NCBI RefSeq assembly: GCF_003369915.1
Contig: NC_046674.1
Location: forward strand, 3,658,001 to 3,722,000
Direction: 5' to 3'
DNA from: Drosophila miranda
Taxonomy: Eukaryota > Arthropoda > Insecta > Diptera > Drosophilidae
DNA: 64,000 nucleotides
In this document: positions 58,061-64,000 of the stretch, one piece after another
How the letters are laid out: each line of letters begins with the position of its first letter
How positions within the stretch are numbered: position 1 is the first letter of the stretch
Made by a program: the position numbers and the translations under genes
Notes under the pieces: generated by a model
The model's database searches: none
What the model was told of the DNA's origin: nothing
What the model saw: only the letters and a program-made list of their open reading frames with translations

Positions 58061-58089
58061 GAGAGAGAGAGAGAGTGAGAGAGAGAGAG
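58061..58089. repeat. (GA)n microsatellite
   Basis: A GA tract with one T interruption, about 370 bp beyond the previous one. Confidence 0.9.
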
Positions 58090-60648
58090 CGCTACTGTGA
58101 GGCAGGGAAACCTCTCTAGAGGTATATTGCGGTACCAGGTGAAGCAGTGCCGCCCTGCTTGCTCCAAGTCTGGCCCACCTTCTCTGGTTAATATACCTTT
58201 CTGTGGCGCATCTTCTGGGAGGAAGGAGAACAAGTAGAGGGCAGACGAAATGGAAGAATGACAATAACTTTATATGTATTTATTTATTTGCATACTCGTA
58301 TATTTTCTCTTCACTCTTGACTGAGCGCAAGCAAGAAATGGAGGGACAAGGAGAGGGAGGGAGCCTCAGCCTGAGCCTCTTCACCCCACTCACTCTGTTG
58401 AAGAGACAACTTCAAAACTAAAGTTCACTTTTGCATGACAATCAATTTTTCACTCCGCTGCTGTCGGGGGCATGGGCTTTGTGCAGTCGGAACGGGGTAA
58501 GGGTGGAAAACTGACGTGAGGAATATGCGAGTGGAAGGAGAGAGGGTGCATCAAGTGAGGCATGAAAATAAAAGTGGTCAAGAAGCAACAGCAGCAGCGG
58601 CGGCAGCGACAGTGGAACGAGTGACAGATGGGAAGGGGAGAGAATCATGTTTTGACTTATCGCTGTCTTTGCATCTCCTTATCGTCATTTCCTTTTCTTT
58701 GCTGGGTAGAGAGGGTACTCCGTACTCCTCTCTCACTCTGAGAGAGTGCCCACTTCATTGTCTTTTTTTGTGTGAGAACTTTTGTGGCCTGCGGGCCTCG
58801 ACGATTATGCAATTGTCTGGGACGACCGTCGCTCCTTCCCTCTCCCTTGACTCACTTTCGTTTTACTTTAATCTCCCTCTGCCCTCCGCCCGCTCCCCGC
58901 TCCACTCACTTTCGTTGCAGTCTAATCTGCCGTTAGTTTTCTCTCTCTTTTTCTGCTCCCATTCCACTCATTGACATAATGTTCCAATTAGACGTTTGGC
59001 TTTCATGAGCTTTTTGGCTTGCCAATTGGGAAGATGACAGAAAATCAAAGGCAGAGCCAGAGCCGAAGCCGAAGCCAAAGAAAGAGAGAGACAGAATTTG
59101 GTCTGCTTCAAGATTTCGCTTTTTTTTTTGTACCAAAAATAAAATCAGACTCGACTTTTGTTCAATTCTGAAAGTGGATTGTAAGTTGTTGTTGGGAAAC
59201 TTTAAAAAGAGCTTCTGGCTGTGGCTGTGGCTGTGCCTGTGGCTGTGCTTTCCCTCCAATTAAACGTTTCCTATTGTTGGTTTTTGGTTTTTTCTTCTTT
59301 TTGTGTATTGTATAATTAATTTTGATGCTTAAATTTTGACTAATGACCGAAAGAGGGAGACGGAACACAATGATTGAAGAGCGAGCTCTCTTTTTGGGGT
59401 TAGTTGCTGTTTTTTCTCTCTTCTTCTACGTCTTCCTTTGCTCTCTCTCTCTATGCCTCGTCTCTGTCCCTCTCTGATGGCTTCCTGTCGCATCTTTAAT
59501 TGTGTGTTTTGCCGTCGGGAATTACAATTCCATTTATGTATGTAAATGCGTATTTTCTTGTAATTTGTTGTGCTCTCCTTCCACCCCATCTTTTGTCTCC
59601 ACCTCTTCCTTTGTCACTTGTGATCACAAGAGTGGGAAGAACGGACGATCCAAGCGACAGCGACAGCGACGCACTTACTTGACTCTCTCTTGACCTCTTT
59701 CCAGATCAGAGAGCACTCCAAAAGAGAGGGGAGACGGTGCCGGTGCCGGAGCCTCCTCAAAAAATTGCTTTGTTTAAATTCAATTGATCTTTATTAACTC
59801 TTCAGAGCGCGGGGGGAGAGGGAGGAGGATCACTCAACGACTCGTGTAATGTCCGCAGAGGGGAAACAACTTGAACTCGCTCGCGCTCGCGCTCTCTTCT
59901 CTTTTGCGTTCTCTTCTCGCAGAGAGTCTTGTGATTTGGCGTGGCAGTCGGCCGCCAGGGAAGGAAGTCGGAGATGGAAGGGTGTTTATGGTTTCGGTGC
60001 AGCAGCAATGTTATTTTTATTGGAACCATTTGCATGGCATGACTTTTCGTCATCAGCCAATTGATCCCTGCATGGGGTTGCAGTGGGGCAGGGCTGGCGG
60101 GAGGGGGATAGATGGGTGGGGATATGCGTGTGGCTATGTTTAGCTCTTTTATTGCATCTGTCTTTTTCTATGGATCGTGAGAGAGGGAAGGGAGTTGGAG
60201 AAGTTCAAGTGGTTGCTTGACTCTTGTGCTGCTGCCTTGCACTTGAGGTTCCCCCCCCCTCTCGATACCTCTCTCCTTTTTTTTTTACTTCCTCCCCTCT
60301 TCTCTTTTGCTCTAGTTGTCACTTAAATAGCGCTTCCTCTTGCAGCGAAATCTCTTCTATTATTCAGTTTTGCTCTACATTTAACCTCAAGCCGCATTCG
60401 GTTGCTCTCTGTGCTCCACATCCAAAAGTTTCGCTTGTTCTCATTGTGTGCTCCCCCTCCGCTTCGCCCTCCCCTCTCTCTGCGCTCCTTCTCTGTCCTA
60501 ATTAATAATTAAATGGCAAGCTTTATTCCAATATTAAGTTCTCTGATTGGATTGGACAACTTTTAACCACTTTGCTAATCTTTTGGGCAGAATTCAAATA
60601 GGTTCCTTCGGAAGGAGGTGGAAAAGAGGGCAAGGGACAGTCTCTCTG

Positions 60649-60670
60649 CGTGTGTGTGTGTGTGTGTGTG
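60649..60670. repeat. (TG)n microsatellite
   Basis: About eleven TG units in the Lasp first intron. Confidence 0.88.
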
Positions 60671-62631
60671 CGCTTCCAGGGAAACATGTGACAATCCAAT
60701 TCGAAGTTTGAACAGAGATAGAGGCCACGAGAGGCAATGCAAATGTGTGAAGTTTTGACGTTTATAAATTAAACAAAACAGAATGTTGAAACGTCAGCAG
60801 AATATAGAGAGATACAGAGAGAAGAGGAGCACAGAAAAGCAAAGCCAGCGGACCAGCGGACCAGCTACCAGCGGCATTTAGTATTGACTTTGCTAATTGA
60901 GTGAAGCGAAGGGCAAATGTGCGATGGTGTGTGTGGAGGGCGAGAGGGGCAAACCACGTTTCTGTATCTTGTGGCCGTGCTCTCCTGCACTCCCGCTCTC
61001 TTGAGCGATCCCCCAACAATAGTTTTGAAACACAAATCACTCTCCAATTCGGCTTTTCCCCCCCTCATCTTAGACTCTTTGAGTGACTTCTTCTATAGAA
61101 CTGTGAGAGGAACAGCATATGGTATTCGTTAGACTTTTGATCCGCCTTCACAGATGGAGTATGCATCCATCCATCCATATATCAATATGCCTCTGCTGCG
61201 AATGAAACAAGTTGGTAATTCCCTATTTGAGTAGCGCTAGCGAGAAGAGCAAACAGACATCATTTGATTGCAAATGCAGGAGGAAGGGGCTGCCATCGAG
61301 TCTGTGAGAGTGCATTAGAGTATGGGGGGGAGGAGTGATTTCCTCTCTATGTCTGTCTCACTCCCCCCACGTGAAATCAAAACCCACTTGCATTTGGCAG
61401 CTGCTGCTGTCGCTTCTTCCTCTGCACACAGCACTGCTTCGTCCCATGAAACTGCTTCTTCCCATGAAACTGCTTCTACGGCTGCTTCTTCCCCGTACAC
61501 CCCCTGCCCACATATCCATTGCTTTTGCCTCTGAAATGGCTTCTTCTTTTACTCCCACTCCCACTTTTGCCTACTAATGACGCTGACTGCGATATTTGGA
61601 AGTTGTAAATGATGAGGGTAGGCGGGGCACACACACACATGCACACACATACGCTTGATAGGGGAGCACAGCTGATGAGGCGGAAGTGAAAGCGACCAAG
61701 CAGAATTAAACTGCTTCTTCTCGCTCTTAAGCTTAAGCTTTCATGCCAAAGCTCTCACACACTGCCATCGCCACTGCTGCTCTTCTCTCTCTTTCTCTTC
61801 TTTTGTTTTTTTTGGCATAAAGTTCAAGTTTTTGGTCAATTTAACACGCTCTGAATGTGGCTTTGGATCTGCGCCTTTCCACGCTCTGCTTGCCACACGA
61901 ATCTCTGCTGTATTTACCACAAGTCTCTACTGACTGTCTATAAGGTCAAGGTGGGACACGCACGCACACATATGCACATAATATAAATATAAATATAAAT
62001 GGAAATGGGAATGTTTTAAAATGCCAATTGTCATTTCACTGGACGGTGGAATGAGTGTGCAGTAAACGGTAAAGCAGAGTTCAGTAAGCAGTTCACTTGG
62101 TGACTCATGCAGTTGATCTCTCTCTCCCTCCCTCTCTCTCTCGCGCTTATTCTTGTCTGTTTGTCGCACATTTGCAATGCCAGACGACTGGCTATCCATC
62201 GGTCTCTGTCTCTGTCTCACTTTCACAGCTGATTGATCTGTCGCTCTGTCCCATTTGCACCGCCTTATATGGTGGCCTCCACACACACATGACATAATTG
62301 TCATTATCAACAACAATAGCAATAACAACTGTACTTTTGACGAGCGTTGAGCAAATGCCTGAAAATGGTTTTAATTGTTGGTTTTCCATGAGCAGACCCA
62401 GACCCCGTTTTGCCGTTTAAAGACCAAATTTGGTCAAAGTCTCTAATTGAATGTTTATCTAACATTTTGTTCGAATAAGTGTGTGAGTGCGAGTCGAGTG
62501 TTTGCTTATGCAATTCCCTTGCTCTTGCGGCTCTTCATGTTTTCCCATTTTCACACGCTGGCTGGTAAATGCGGGAAACGGAAGGGAGGAGAGGTGCAGT
62601 AGATCTTTCCATTGATGGGGGATCCGATCCG

Positions 62632-62660
62632 ATTCGATCCGATCCGATCCGTCCATTTCA
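62632..62660. repeat. GATCC-type pentanucleotide repeat
   Basis: Five to six tandem GATCC/GATTC units (GATCCGATTCGATCCGATCC). Confidence 0.75.
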
Positions 62661-62872
62661 TTCAATTGAGTTGTTTTTCGGGGGTTTTTCTTCGGGAGGG
62701 GGGGAGGAGTGCCTCTTTGGGAGGGTGTCATAAATTGAATTTTATAGCCAGACAAAGTTTTTGGCTCGACTTGGGGCCCGCCTTTGTCTTTCGAGTTTGA
62801 GTTTGAGTTTGTGGAATGAAAACTGGAACTTTTGCATGTGAATTTGTGCAATTATTATGCACATAACAACAC

Positions 62873-62892
62873 TCACACACACACACACACAC
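62873..62892. repeat. (CA)n microsatellite
   Basis: About ten CA units in the Lasp first intron. Confidence 0.88.
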
Positions 62893-64000
62893 AGACAGAC
62901 AACACCCAACATTCATCTACATCTCCATAGAAAGAGTACAGACAGTCGCTCGTCATATGCATACAAGGCCTGGGCCTGAATCAAAAAAAAAGGGGGGGAA
63001 CAAAAAGTGACGCAATCCCATACAGGCAGCGGAGAGATTAACTGCAATTGGAGACACGGGAAACACTCGAAATAATGAACAGAAATCAGTGGGGGGATTG
63101 CTTATAAGGTGGGTCCCGCAAGGCGTTGCAATCTTATGGATTGGAAATCCATCGTTTTTGCCAGACATTCCTCAGATCTTGGAGTCCCGTTCCCACTTCA
63201 TAATTTCTAAGAGTTCTCAAGTAAATCTCACTTTTTATTTTTCTGAAGAATTTCTAAAGTTTATTTAGTACCGAGATAAAAGATAAGGCCATTCGAGAAT
63301 GTGAAATTATTTATTATATCATTTATGATGAAGGCTAGGATGGGTTGGGTATGGCGCAAAAAAAAAAAGAAAAAAACATTCCTAGCATCTGAAGTCATTC
63401 CTCGAGATAAAGGTCTCTTCGTATTGTGTGCTGTGGTGGTTCCCAAGTAGAAAAATCTCCATGAAATGAAAACATATGTATCATGTTCGCCTTCAACCTC
63501 ATTCCACAGTCCACATACACTCCACACTCCACAGTCCACCCCTCGCTCTGTCACACCACTCTAGCGGTAAATGAGATATAAACAAAAGCAAAAATTGATT
63601 AGAATCGCATGGCTTTTTTGATGGTTATTATTGTTCTCTCTCCCCTCCCCCTCCCCACACATTTTCACATTTTCGCGCACTCGAATCGTATCTGAGAAAA
63701 TAACCAAATAATTTGTTTGTTTATTAATTTCGTGTATTGTTTGTTGCCCAGAGATGGGTAGAGGTGGGGGTAGAGCAGCGTCTCAATTTGCTTAAGATTC
63801 GCTTTTTTTGTGGCTACTTCTTGATTAGAGAGCGAGTCGCAGAGCGGATGATTCACTCTCCAGCAATGCTGCTGGTGTGCGTGTGTGGAAGGAGGGAGTG
63901 GGAATTGTTGTTTTTAGTCAATGGAAATGGCGACAACTTCGTTTGTTCTTTGCCTCTGCTGCTCTCTTTCGACTGCTTTCTTTGTGTGGTAGCTGTTGCT

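Larger units (their letters stand above)
54848..64000 (+). other. First intron of Lasp (continues beyond the window)
   Basis: More than 9 kb without a credible exon for the rest of the LIM domain. The sequence is rich in CT/GA, TG and poly(T) tracts, including long GA runs near 57655 and 58061 and frequent TCTCTC-rich pyrimidine stretches. Frames found here encode Ser/Leu/Phe- or Arg/Glu-rich low-complexity peptides. A long first intron in a gene of this kind may hold enhancers; an additional nested gene cannot be excluded. Confidence 0.6.

Noticed and set aside
54848-64000. Search for further Lasp exons in the right-hand 9 kb
   Set aside because: No frame containing the expected remaining LIM Cys/His pattern was seen, so the next exon is taken to lie beyond the window.

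Overview
The window is insect genomic DNA, most likely from a Drosophila of the obscura group. Genes are split by short introns (51-110 bp) with GT-AG ends, several genes have TATA boxes, and noncoding DNA is rich in GA/CT, CA/GT, CAG and TACTCG simple repeats. The gene set matches the D. melanogaster 73C-D neighbourhood (Dbp73D, PGRP-SB1, PGRP-SB2, Disabled, Lasp). The obscura-group assignment rests on repeat style and gene content only and is inference.

Layout. 1-21.4 kb: no convincing cellular gene; low-complexity DNA, minisatellites and one 5'-truncated non-LTR retrotransposon (about 4.25-7.01 kb) whose 890-codon endonuclease/reverse transcriptase frame is still open. 21.5-23.0 kb (+): secreted mucin-like protein with thirteen 19-residue Thr-rich repeats. 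24.7-29.8 kb (-): family 1 beta-glucosidase with signal peptide and GPI-like tail. 32.9-35.1 kb (+): DEAD-box helicase Dbp73D. 35.7-37.05 kb: convergent peptidoglycan-recognition amidase genes PGRP-SB1 (+) and PGRP-SB2 (-). 37.5-38.7 kb: two small secreted low-complexity proteins, convergent. 39.4-39.7 kb (+): a fragment resembling the last two membrane segments of a GPCR. 41.0-51.1 kb (-): Disabled (Dab), eight coding exons plus an alternative first exon, and a 151-codon in-frame open stretch beyond its TGA. 51.8-54.2 kb: DRE cluster, then a degenerate tandem repeat. 54.8 kb (+): first coding exon of Lasp, whose first intron fills the rest of the window.

Most notable: (1) a coding-looking frame directly continuing Dab past its stop codon (readthrough, alternative isoform or assembly error); (2) a dispersed repeat carrying GGTATATTT (Ohler motif 6) core-promoter elements, with about 90% similar copies just upstream of both Dbp73D and Lasp, so the repeat may have supplied or spread housekeeping promoter sequence; (3) a mucin-like gene whose start codon sits alone on its own exon; (4) an orphan GPCR-like TM6-TM7 frame.

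The genes do not form one pathway. PGRP-SB1/SB2 belong to gut/humoral immunity, the beta-glucosidase and mucin to secreted or digestive/glue functions, Dab to Abl signalling and clathrin endocytosis, Lasp to actin/muscle, and Dbp73D to ribosome biogenesis. All exon coordinates were derived by hand from splice signals, reading-frame continuity and remembered protein families; no alignment was run. I recognised no rRNA or tRNA gene and no CRISPR array.
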